The position numbers and the translations under genes were made by a program. This document shows positions 1-5,541 of a DNA stretch of 12,543 nt, piece after piece (the first letter of the stretch is position 1; each line of letters starts with the position of its first letter). Source of the DNA: Methanoregula sp. (GTDB lineage: Archaea > Halobacteriota > Methanomicrobia > Methanomicrobiales > Methanospirillaceae); assembly GCA_003154335.1 (NCBI GenBank), contig PMDE01000054.1, positions 58,638 through 71,180 on the forward strand. Reading direction: 5' to 3'. Under the pieces are notes generated by a model, which was not told where the DNA came from, did no database searches, and saw only the letters and a list, made by a program, of their open reading frames with translations.

Positions 1-50
1 AGCTGGATGGATGCGCCGCCAGCATCGACGATGCCAACGATACCGCACAT
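1..50 (-). CDS. purF: Amidophosphoribosyltransferase PurF, N-terminal fragment (cut by window start)
   Basis: The minus strand reads ATG at 50-48 and continues open to the window edge, giving MCGIVGIVDAGGASIQ. An initiator Met followed directly by Cys in M-C-G-I-V-G is the mark of class II (Ntn-type) glutamine amidotransferases. Cys2 becomes the N-terminal nucleophile that releases ammonia from glutamine. PurF uses that ammonia to turn PRPP into phosphoribosylamine, the first step of de novo purine synthesis. The start lies 10 bases after the eL37 stop codon, so it is probably the third gene of the LSm-eL37-purF transcript, a gene order I recall from other euryarchaea. GlmS and other Ntn amidotransferases start the same way; the context and the wording after MCGIVGIV favour PurF. 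Only 16 complete codons are visible. Confidence 0.8.
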   Translation of the reverse strand, partial: MCGIVGIVDAGGASIQ

Positions 51-60
51 GATAACACTC

Positions 61-243
61 TTAATGAGTTGGGATTTTTGGTCGCTTTGTGTGCCACTTA
101 TAGTTGCTCATCTTTGTGCTTCTGCCAAACCCGCAGGCAGAGCAAACTTTTTTCTGGGCATGAAACGAGATCTTCCCACAGCGCCGGCAGGCGATATGGG
201 TGAACTTGTTCATCTTTCCCATTGACGGAGTGCCTTTTGACAT
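61..243 (-). CDS. rpl37e: Large ribosomal subunit protein eL37
   Basis: A 60-residue, very basic protein with the eL37 zinc ribbon: Cys19-x2-Cys22 and Cys34-x2-Cys37, each pair followed by Gly, then a C-terminal Lys/Arg/Trp-rich tail ending KRPKIPTH. The N-terminus (MSKGTPSMGKMNK) is typical of archaeal eL37. It is a structural protein of the archaeal and eukaryotic 50S/60S subunit that binds 23S rRNA, and bacteria lack it. The start is fixed by a good Shine-Dalgarno sequence six bases upstream. The gene follows LSm by 11 bases and precedes purF by 10, so the three are very probably one operon. The length matches the family. Confidence 0.97.
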   Translation of the reverse strand: MSKGTPSMGKMNKFTHIACRRCGKISFHAQKKVCSACGFGRSTKMSNYKWHTKRPKIPTH

Positions 244-249
244 GTTACT

Positions 250-254
250 TCACC
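250..254 (-). promoter_or_regulatory. Ribosome binding site of rpl37e
   Basis: GGTGA on the minus strand sits six bases before the eL37 ATG. It lies wholly inside the 11-base gap after the LSm stop codon. It matches the archaeal anti-Shine-Dalgarno core and supports independent translation initiation within a shared transcript. Confidence 0.7.
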
Positions 255-485
255 TTATTGTTCCAGCGATGGGGATATATAGATAACATTGTCCCCACGT
301 ACGATGAGTGTCCCTACCTTCTGAACCTGTCCGTTCTCCACTTCCTCTGCCTTATCCAGCACGAGATTCATATGAACATCATATCCCTGGAGAATGCCCC
401 TTATTTCTCTACCGCCTTTGAGAGAAACAATGACGGGCTGTCGGTTCAGCACCTGATCCAAAATATCCAACGGCCTTTTGGTCAT
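255..485 (-). CDS. lsm: Archaeal Sm-like (LSm) RNA-binding protein
   Basis: A 76-residue protein covering a complete Sm fold and little else. The Sm1 motif spans roughly residues 17-47 (PVIVSLKGGREIRGILQGYD followed by HMNLVLDKAEE). The Sm2 motif is near residues 58-72 (GTLIVRGDNVIYISP), with the R-G-D-N RNA-contact signature. Family members form heptameric rings that bind U-rich RNA and small RNAs and act in RNA processing. The gene is first of a tight group with eL37 and purF, a linkage common in euryarchaea. A TATA-like box lies upstream at 537-544. The start ATG at 485 is supported by homologous N-terminal wording (MTKRPLDIL) and a weak purine-rich stretch (CAGGGTAA) upstream. Confidence 0.96.
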   Translation of the reverse strand: MTKRPLDILDQVLNRQPVIVSLKGGREIRGILQGYDVHMNLVLDKAEEVENGQVQKVGTLIVRGDNVIYISPSLEQ

Positions 486-536
486 AATATTACCCTGTTA
501 CCATCGCTCTGGAGTAATATATGTGGGTGAGTGGTT

Positions 537-544
537 TACTTAAA
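537..544 (-). promoter_or_regulatory. Probable TATA box of the LSm-eL37-purF operon
   Basis: On the minus strand this reads TTTAAGTA, close to the archaeal TATA consensus TTTAWATA. It lies about 55 bases before the LSm ATG. Transcription starting about 25 bases downstream would give a leader of roughly 30 bases. A second AT-rich stretch (ATATATTA, near 515-522) is closer to the gene, so the assignment is tentative. Confidence 0.4.
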
Positions 545-671
545 CATACCGTAGATCTGCAGTAGCAAATAATTCTCTGATACAAGCAGTTCAATCCTTT
601 GTCATCAGGTGATCTCACAGTTCATGCAAATTTTTTTCAAGCGGGAGATATGAATGTAGGGACTGTAAACG

Positions 672-1169
672 ATGAAAAAAATTGTGATAAAAAAGCGACA
701 TTCCATCCGGAAAAGCCACGCACAGGATCTCCTGGCTCGCCTTTTTGAGCAAATCGGGAGTTCTGCGAAATCTTTCTCCGCCGATATGATTGAGGTGCTT
801 GAGACAAACTCGGATGTTTCACTGTTCCTGGTCAACAAAAAACTACTACTGATGGATAACGGTTCATGGGTATTCCCCACGTTAAGAGGCGCGATACAAT
901 TTCCCTTCCCTGAACGCAGAGTGGTCGTGGATGCCGGCGCGATACCCTATGTTGTCAATGGTGCGGATGTCATGCGGCCGGGTATAGTATCCATTTCTGA
1001 TGATGTAAAGGCCCAGGCTCCGGTCCAGATTGTTGATGAGCGGCACGGCAAACCACTCGCTATCGGCATCGCGCTCCTTGACGCGGCGGACATGCGTGCC
1101 AGTATTTCGGGAAAAGTGTGCAAAAATTTCCATCACGTCAGCGATGAGATATGGAATATCGAAATCTAA
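672..1169 (+). CDS. PUA-domain RNA-binding protein, archaeal MCT-1/Tma20-like
   Basis: This 165-residue protein has an N-terminal mixed alpha/beta pre-PUA region (about 1-80) and a C-terminal PUA domain (about 83-160). The PUA domain is marked by RRVVVDAGAIPYVVNGADVM, then the glycine strand RPGIVS, and later GKPLAIGIALLDAADM. This two-part layout is that of the archaeal MCT-1/Tma20-related family. Eukaryotic relatives (MCTS1 with DENR, or eIF2D) bind the small ribosomal subunit in post-termination recycling and re-initiation. An archaeal role in tRNA or ribosome binding is therefore inferred. The start at 672 is preceded by GGGA about nine bases upstream; the nearest upstream in-frame ATG (654) runs straight into a stop. 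The gene stands alone, divergent from the LSm operon. Confidence 0.88.
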   Translation: MKKIVIKKRHSIRKSHAQDLLARLFEQIGSSAKSFSADMIEVLETNSDVSLFLVNKKLLLMDNGSWVFPTLRGAIQFPFPERRVVVDAGAIPYVVNGADVMRPGIVSISDDVKAQAPVQIVDERHGKPLAIGIALLDAADMRASISGKVCKNFHHVSDEIWNIEI

Positions 1170-1202
1170 TCCCAAAGGGTCTTAACAGATCATGCGAAAA
1201 GC

Positions 1203-1222
1203 CAGTCTTTTTCTCTGTTTTA
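1203..1222 (+). terminator. T-rich tract after the PUA-protein gene
   Basis: About 35 bases past the stop codon the plus strand carries a pyrimidine- and T-rich run (CAGTCTTTTTCTCTGTTTT). Archaeal RNA polymerase terminates at such T tracts without needing a hairpin. The run also precedes the separate sepF promoter, which fits an end of transcription here. Confidence 0.35.
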
Positions 1223-1260
1223 ATGTGAAAAACCCTGATAGATGCTTCCAAAATAGATAC

Positions 1261-1269
1261 TATTAAATA
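1261..1269 (+). promoter_or_regulatory. TATA box for sepF (leaderless arrangement)
   Basis: TATTAAATA is centred 27 bases before the sepF ATG, the spacing expected if transcription begins at or next to the start codon. There is no Shine-Dalgarno sequence before the ATG (the sequence is ACAGTTTTTTT), which supports a leaderless mRNA. Confidence 0.5.
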
Positions 1270-1291
1270 ACTTTCACCATACAGTTTTTTT

Positions 1292-1660
1292 ATGGTTAAA
1301 ATCATAGACACCCTTCTTGGAAAAAGTTCAGCACACACTGACGACGATTATATGGAGCTCGATCTCGCATCTTATGAAGAGCACGGAGGTTCTTCTCCGG
1401 CATTGCTCGTAAAGATTGCTACCATTACTGATCTTAAGGACACCCCGCGTGTCAAGGACGAAGTATACAGCGGCAATATTGTCATTGTCGATATTTCCCG
1501 CCTTAAAATGGATAAAATATCATACGAGCGGGTTTTAAAGGATTTAAAAGAAGTAGCAAAGGATGTTAACGGGGATATCATTGGTCTCGGTGACCAGAGG
1601 TATGTGGTTCTTACTCCAATGTCGGTAAAGATCTCGCGCGACAAGATCGGTGGAGCATAA
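1292..1660 (+). CDS. sepF: SepF, FtsZ membrane anchor of archaeal cell division
   Basis: This 122-residue protein matches archaeal SepF (the former DUF552 family). The first 10-12 residues (MVKIIDTLLGKS) form a short amphipathic helix of the kind that inserts into the membrane. An acidic linker follows, then the globular core from about residue 38. The core includes the strand GNIVIVDISRLKMD and, near the end, GDIIGLGDQRYVVLTP. Work on Haloferax and Methanobrevibacter showed that archaeal SepF tethers FtsZ to the membrane at the division site. No SD is present; the TATA box spacing supports leaderless initiation at this ATG. The stop codon abuts the GTG start of the ZPR1 gene, so the pair is co-transcribed. 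Confidence 0.9.
   Translation: MVKIIDTLLGKSSAHTDDDYMELDLASYEEHGGSSPALLVKIATITDLKDTPRVKDEVYSGNIVIVDISRLKMDKISYERVLKDLKEVAKDVNGDIIGLGDQRYVVLTPMSVKISRDKIGGA
1649..1654 (+). promoter_or_regulatory. Ribosome binding site of the ZPR1 gene inside sepF
   Basis: GGTGGA lies six bases before the GTG start at 1661 and inside the last codons of sepF. It decides the GTG start, for which there is no competing ATG nearby. It implies translational coupling with sepF. Confidence 0.7.
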
Positions 1661-2185
1661 GTGCATACTGTCGTACCGGGTCCGTGTCCCTGTTGCAATT
1701 CTGAAATTGAATACCTGTATAAAACGGAAAATATTCCCTTTTTTTCTGATATTCTCATTATTTCTGCGGTCTGCCCGGCGTGCGGGTACAAGTTCGTTGA
1801 CACCCAGCTTCTGAAACATGGAGATCCTGCAAGATATACCGTGTCAGTTGAATCGGAACAGGATCTCGCAATCCGGGTAGTCCGGAGTATGAGTGCAAGC
1901 CTTGAGATCCCTGAACTCGGGGTCAGGATCGATCCTGGGCCTGCCTGTGAGGGGTTTATCTCCAATGTGGAGGGCGTACTCGATCGGATCGGGACCGTTG
2001 TCGAAGGAGCCGCCCGCAATGGAACAGACGATGAGAAGGTGAGTGCGGCGGCGTTGCTTGCGAATATTGCGAGGGTGAAGGCCGGACAATTCCCGGTCAC
2101 CCTGATTCTCGAAGATCCGAGCGGTAATAGTGGACTTATCGCTGATAAGACCGTAAAAGAGGCGTACGTACCGGAAGAAAGGTAA
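1661..2185 (+). CDS. ZPR1-type zinc finger protein
   Basis: This 174-residue protein has the ZPR1 zinc finger at its N-terminus: Cys9-x2-Cys12, a conserved I-P-F-F-S-D-I-L-I-I-S segment (residues 25-35), then Cys38-P-A-Cys41-G-Y. The following about 110 residues form the usual beta-rich ZPR1 partner domain. Archaeal proteins have one such module; eukaryotic ZPR1 has two. Yeast Zpr1 is a folding chaperone for elongation factor eEF1A, so an archaeal aEF1A role is a reasonable inference that has not been shown here. Translation starts at GTG immediately after the sepF stop, with a good SD inside sepF. Pairing with sepF may reflect shared growth-linked expression. Length is ordinary for the archaeal family. 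Confidence 0.88.
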   Translation: MHTVVPGPCPCCNSEIEYLYKTENIPFFSDILIISAVCPACGYKFVDTQLLKHGDPARYTVSVESEQDLAIRVVRSMSASLEIPELGVRIDPGPACEGFISNVEGVLDRIGTVVEGAARNGTDDEKVSAAALLANIARVKAGQFPVTLILEDPSGNSGLIADKTVKEAYVPEER

Positions 2186-2504
2186 CGATAAGATCTGGAA
2201 GGTGAAATTTTAGAAAGATCATACTTTCTTTCAAGGAAAATTGTTCTCTCGGTTCCCTGAGTTGAGGTGCCAGACCTCAGGAATCAACAAGACTAATATT
2301 CCGACTTCATCAGCCGCAACCTTTACCAGTAAGAACTCCACTTATTGAATTTACATTGCTCCAATCATTCATCTCATTGAATTCTTTACTAATTTATTGT
2401 TCAGCAATACTGTCAAAAAAATAGTCTGTCTCTTTCGAAATATACATGACAAACATACACATTGTAGTGAATTCTCAAGGAACGTAATAACCGGAACGAT
2501 CAGG
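2186..2504. other. Non-coding stretch after zpr1
   Basis: About 320 bases with no convincing reading frame on either strand. It contains a short AT-rich inverted pair (AGAAAG at 2212-2217 with CTTTCT at 2224-2229), the nested hairpins at 2256-2281, and two of the five clustered GAATTC palindromes. It is AT-richer than the flanking genes and rich in stops in all frames. The only small open frame of passable composition is a 36-codon GTG frame on the minus strand (2341-2231), with no match I recognise. No tRNA-like or known ncRNA shape was seen by eye. Confidence 0.5.
2256..2281. repeat. Nested inverted repeats with two alternative hairpins
   Basis: Two pairings compete for the same right arm. 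CCTGAG (2256-2261) can pair with CTCAGG (2276-2281). TGAGGT (2263-2268) can pair with ACCTCA (2274-2279) around a 5-base loop. The site is about 70 bases after the ZPR1 stop. No T run follows, so a terminator role is weak. The function is unknown. Confidence 0.4.
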
Positions 2505-2843
2505 GTGTCAATAAAAGTATTCATGAAATAACCAGAATTCCGTTTGAAGTGAACTCTGCAGAATTCATATTGGATGAATTCATAGGAATGTTTGTCTGCA
2601 GAAACCAGAAATATACCAACCGAATTGACATTTATCCCGTCACTATGAAAAAACTGCGGCTGAATCGTTTACAGATCTTTTCAAGGGAGAATAGGGAAAC
2701 CGGACATTTACGAAATAGATTTTTATGACATTTCTAAGAACATTCAACATTCGGGAACCGGTCTTTGGATTGGCAATTTTTCAACAGATTCCCACGCGAT
2801 GCATTTTTTTCCTAAGAAATGGTATCTATCTGGTTCACTTTAA
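2505..2843 (+). pseudogene. Probable decayed small gene with several frameshifts, function unknown
   Basis: Protein-like segments continue across this stretch but in three different frames. Frame of 2522 gives RIPFEVNSAEFILDEFIGMF, then IDIYPVTMKK (to about 2655). Frame of 2641 gives EKTAAESFTDLFKGE (to about 2690). Frame of 2697 gives KPDIYEIDFYDISKN, then GTGLWIGNFSTDSHAMHFF, PKKWYLSGSL and TAA at 2841-2843. Each switch is repaired by adding one base; one lies in an A6 run at 2648-2653, where seven As would read MKKTAAESFTDLF. A possible start is GTG at 2505 (SIKVF), itself one shift out. The rebuilt product is about 112 residues, soluble, with no family I recognise. It could be a true pseudogene or a real gene with assembly indels. 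The 3' segment is the most convincing. Confidence 0.5.
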
Positions 2844-3095
2844 CTGACTCAAACTCGGAAGGAGATGATACAAAAGCCAGTAGTTCAATAGCCATTTCCA
2901 AACAGCATTCAACTAAGCCAGATAACTCTCCCCGGCTTCGCCCCCACCGCGGGTGCACTACTACGGTACGGTTGGAGGTTATGGAAAATGTTGACTTCAA
3001 CTGTACGGTGTTTATCCCGCATTGGGGCTAATGGCATATAGCCCCTATCAAATAGATCCAATATTGGAACAACGATTTCTAAAAACCGGGAAAAA
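2844..3095. other. Intergenic stretch between the decayed gene and purM
   Basis: About 250 bases without a gene I can support. Small frames on both strands (plus 2819-3031, minus 3000-2812) overlap each other and the decayed gene, start without a ribosome binding site, and have unremarkable composition. The stretch holds the hairpin at 3024-3045 and a small CACC-GCG-GGTG palindrome near 2946-2956. Confidence 0.4.
3024..3045. repeat. Perfect 7-bp inverted repeat downstream of purM
   Basis: GGGGCTA (3024-3030) pairs with TAGCCCC (3039-3045) around an 8-base loop. It lies about 50 bases past the purM stop on the minus strand. It could stabilise or end the ask-purM transcript, but no T run follows on that strand, so the role is inferred only from position. 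Confidence 0.4.
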
Positions 3096-4088
3096 CTATT
3101 TTATCTCGATATCCTTCAGCCACGAACCGGGTTCTTCTATAACTTCTCCGACAATTTGAGCCCCTTTCACCATCTTCAGCACAGAAGAAACGCTGCTCTT
3201 CGGGACAACATATGCATAACCCATACCCATATTGAACGTCCTGAACATTTCCATGAGTGAAATGTCGCCGCTCACCTGGATCCAGGAAAATATTTCGGGA
3301 GGGGTGAGGGGAGTATCGAACCGGAACCCATACCTGCTCAGCCGTTTGAAGTTGAGGAGTCCTCCACCGGTCACATGGCACATACCGTGCACAGTGCAGC
3401 TGGCAGCGACCTTCAGGCTCTCGTGATAAATCCGGGTCGGAGTCAGGAGTTCCTGCCCGAACGTTTTATTCCCCCTGAACTTCTTGTCATAGCCCGCATA
3501 TTTTTCCACGACTGCCCGTGCAAGGGAGAGCCCGTTGCTGTGGATACCGGTGGAGGGAACCCCGAGTATTTTATCGCCCGGCGTTATCTTTTCTCCCGTA
3601 ATTATCCGGTCTTTCTTCTGCATGCCAAGGCAGGTCCCAGCAAGGTCGAGCCCGTTGACCAGGCCACGGAGCGATGCCGTCTCCCCGCCAACTATATCAA
3701 TGTTTGCCAGACGGGCACCTTCATTTAATCCGATGCCTATCTGCGCCATTTTCTCAATGGAAAGCATGTCTGTAGCAATATAATCAACAAACGCAACCGG
3801 TTCCATGTTCATAACATAGAGGTCATTGACGTTCATCGCAATGCAGTCTATGCCTACCGTGCTCCAGTCCTTCATATGATCGGCGACCAGCATTTTTGTT
3901 CCTACACCATCTGTGGTCATGGCGAGCGCGATCTCTCCAAAATCAAGGAGCCCGGCAAAGTGCCCTACTGATCCCATCATAGTGCATGCGCCGGTCCTTT
4001 TGTAGGTCAGGTTTTTTATCAAAGCCCTTATCGCATTTGCTTCAAGCTCTATGTCAACTCCTGTCTCGCGGTATGTCGTGCTACTCAT
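3096..4088 (-). CDS. purM: Phosphoribosylformylglycinamidine cyclo-ligase (AIR synthetase) PurM
   Basis: PurM closes FGAM to aminoimidazole ribonucleotide using ATP, the fifth step of purine synthesis. The protein is 330 residues from the start chosen here, usual for the family. Hallmarks include MTTDGVGTKMLVA (ATP/phosphate loop), GIDCIAMNVNDLYV, DIVGGETASLRG, PGDKILGVPSTGIHSNGLSL and HVTGGGLLNFKRL. These are the alternating halves of the PurM/PurL-type fold. The frame is open up to 4145, but the ATG at 4088 (MSSTTYRE) has a near-perfect Shine-Dalgarno sequence and gives the expected N-terminus; the upstream 19 codons overlap the end of the aspartate kinase gene. The start lies inside the last codons of ask (8-base overlap), so the two are translationally coupled. 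Confidence 0.96.
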   Translation of the reverse strand: MSSTTYRETGVDIELEANAIRALIKNLTYKRTGACTMMGSVGHFAGLLDFGEIALAMTTDGVGTKMLVADHMKDWSTVGIDCIAMNVNDLYVMNMEPVAFVDYIATDMLSIEKMAQIGIGLNEGARLANIDIVGGETASLRGLVNGLDLAGTCLGMQKKDRIITGEKITPGDKILGVPSTGIHSNGLSLARAVVEKYAGYDKKFRGNKTFGQELLTPTRIYHESLKVAASCTVHGMCHVTGGGLLNFKRLSRYGFRFDTPLTPPEIFSWIQVSGDISLMEMFRTFNMGMGYAYVVPKSSVSSVLKMVKGAQIVGEVIEEPGSWLKDIEIK

Positions 4089-5481
4089 CAGACTCCTCCG
4101 ATAACCTGAATTCATCGTGAAGGACGCGTACCGCCCTGGCGCCATCTTTCTGGTTCACAACAAATGAGATATTCGCCTCAGATGAACCCTGCGAGATCAT
4201 CATTACGTTAACACAGTTTTTCCCAAGCGCGGTGAAGATCCTTCCCCCGGTTCCCGGTGCTCCAGCCATCCCGGCACCAACAACCGCAACTGCACACACA
4301 TTATGATTGTGGGTCACTTCACGAACGACCCCCTGTTTTACCAGGTTCGACAACGCTTGAACCGCGATATTGAGATGTTCTTCATCAACGATCAGCGAAA
4401 TATTTGCTTCAGAGGATCCCTGCGAGATCATCATCACATTTACTTCATGCTCCGCAAGGATAGTAAAAATTGCTTTGGCAACTCCCGGCCTCCCGATCAT
4501 CTGTGCACCATTGATATTTATTGCTGCAACTTTATCGATATAGGTAAGGGCTTTAACCACGCGGTTGTCGCGTTGCCCGTTCCGAACAATTACCGTTCCC
4601 TGATGAGAGGGATTGAAGGTATTTTTTACCCTGACTAAGATATTCTTCCTCATCGCAGGCTCGATAGACCGCGGGTGCATCACTTTTGCACCGAAATAAG
4701 ACAGCTCCATTACCTCGCTGTAGGATAATGAGCCCATGACTCGTGCATCGTTGATTACCCGCGGATCGCAGGTCATTATGCCATCCACGTCAGTCCATAT
4801 CCAGATTTCATCTGCATCTATTCCTGCTCCGAGGATCGAAGCGGAGTAATCTGATCCGCTCCGGCCAAGCGTCGTTACCGTCCCGCTGGCGGAACAACCC
4901 ATAAATCCCATGATTACAGGGATTTCTTTTTCCAGCAGAGGGCCCACTCGTTTTTTTATCCGTTCATCACTTTCGAAAAGTGCAGTGGATTCACCATGCC
5001 GGGGAGTTGTCAGTATGCCAGCTTCACAGCCATCAAGAACTGTTGAAGGAATACCCCGCTGGTGGAGTGCTGCACTAATAACAGGAGCAAGAAGACGCTC
5101 CCCAAACGAAATGATATAGTCCTTCGAGCGGGGAGTGAGTTCCCGCAGATTATAAACTGCGAAGAGAATATTCTGGAGACAGATTAGACGTTCCTCTATC
5201 ACAGCTCCTGCTTCAGCAACATAATCCGGAGCAGCTCCTTCAAGAGCGGTCATATGCCTTTTTCCCAGCGCTTGGATAAGTGGGACTATTATGCTGTCAT
5301 CCTTTGCTGTCGGCAGCTTCCCGGTGATTTCAATAAGTTGATCAGTGACACCGCGCTGTGCGGATACCACGACAGCCAGCTTATCGCCGTTCTTGTAGTG
5401 TTGTTCTAAAATATCCACAACCTGTCTGATACATAGTGCATCGGCAACTGAAGTCCCGCCGAATTTCATTAATAATCTCAT
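4081..5481 (-). CDS. Aspartate kinase with two C-terminal ACT domains
   Basis: This enzyme phosphorylates L-aspartate to aspartyl-4-phosphate, the entry to lysine, threonine, methionine and isoleucine. The 466-residue protein begins with the kinase domain (about 1-300). It shows KFGGTSVAD near residue 6, the FGERL motif, GRSGSDYSASILGAGIDADE, and the WTDVDGIMTCDPR nucleotide-site segment. Two ACT domains follow (about 320-385 and 395-460), the usual site of feedback by lysine or threonine. Both contain an identical VNVMMISQGSSEANIS stretch. The start at 5481 has GAGTGA close upstream (spacing 3, rather tight); a Met five residues in (5469) is an alternative. The gene is followed by overlapping purM and is divergent from tfrA across 60 bases. 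The effector cannot be read from sequence. Confidence 0.95.
   Translation of the reverse strand: MRLLMKFGGTSVADALCIRQVVDILEQHYKNGDKLAVVVSAQRGVTDQLIEITGKLPTAKDDSIIVPLIQALGKRHMTALEGAAPDYVAEAGAVIEERLICLQNILFAVYNLRELTPRSKDYIISFGERLLAPVISAALHQRGIPSTVLDGCEAGILTTPRHGESTALFESDERIKKRVGPLLEKEIPVIMGFMGCSASGTVTTLGRSGSDYSASILGAGIDADEIWIWTDVDGIMTCDPRVINDARVMGSLSYSEVMELSYFGAKVMHPRSIEPAMRKNILVRVKNTFNPSHQGTVIVRNGQRDNRVVKALTYIDKVAAININGAQMIGRPGVAKAIFTILAEHEVNVMMISQGSSEANISLIVDEEHLNIAVQALSNLVKQGVVREVTHNHNVCAVAVVGAGMAGAPGTGGRIFTALGKNCVNVMMISQGSSEANISFVVNQKDGARAVRVLHDEFRLSEESDE
4094..4099 (-). promoter_or_regulatory. Ribosome binding site of purM inside ask
   Basis: GGAGGA on the minus strand lies five bases before the ATG at 4088 and inside the last codons of ask. 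It decides the purM start against the longer frame that opens at 4145. Confidence 0.75.
4165..4212 (-). repeat. ACT-domain repeat, copy 2 (C-terminal)
   Basis: This 48-base segment encodes VNVMMISQGSSEANIS and has a partner at 4396-4443. The two differ at nine of 48 bases, all third codon positions, so the peptide is identical. It is the effector-loop region of the second ACT domain. Confidence 0.85.
4396..4443 (-). repeat. ACT-domain repeat, copy 1
   Basis: The partner of the segment at 4165-4212, in the first ACT domain of aspartate kinase. It encodes the same 16 residues with only synonymous differences, pointing to an old internal duplication held by protein-level selection. Confidence 0.85.
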
Positions 5482-5504
5482 TTCTCACTCGCTTGGCTTT
5501 GCCA

Positions 5505-5513
5505 TTTATTTAT
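5505..5513. promoter_or_regulatory. AT-rich box possibly serving as TATA element for both ask and tfrA
   Basis: TTTATTTAT lies in the 60-base gap between the two divergent genes. Its centre is about 28 bases from the ask ATG on the minus strand and about 33 bases from the tfrA ATG on the plus strand. Either distance fits archaeal TATA-to-start spacing with a very short leader. tfrA has no SD (sequence before ATG is CACAAAATAATAAG), so a near-leaderless mRNA is likely. Whether one box drives both genes is inference; on the minus strand a TTATTATTTTG further out is an alternative for ask. Confidence 0.4.
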
Positions 5514-5541
5514 GTAACTATACGATCCACAAAATAATAAG

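Noticed and set aside
222..530. 102-codon plus-strand frame
   Set aside because: It covers the LSm gene in antisense; the LSm frame has both Sm motifs, while this one has no family features.
1372..2100. 242-codon open frame on the minus strand
   Set aside because: It lies antisense to sepF and zpr1, both of which have clear family matches. Its composition (many Ser, Thr, Arg and Ile runs) is that of a reverse-frame shadow, and it has no ribosome binding site or known domain.
2231..2341. 36-codon GTG frame on the minus strand (KVAADEVGILVLLIPEVWHL in its middle)
   Set aside because: The composition is passable, but it is very short, lacks a ribosome binding site and matches nothing I know.
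2819..3031. 70-codon plus-strand frame in the gap before purM
   Set aside because: It overlaps the end of the decayed gene in another frame, has no ribosome binding site, and ends in the 3024-3045 hairpin; an overlapping minus frame (3000-2812) is equally long, which suggests chance.
4089..4145. Longer N-terminus for PurM starting at 4145
   Set aside because: The extra 19 residues overlap ask and do not look like PurM; the ATG at 4088 has a strong SD and the expected N-terminus.
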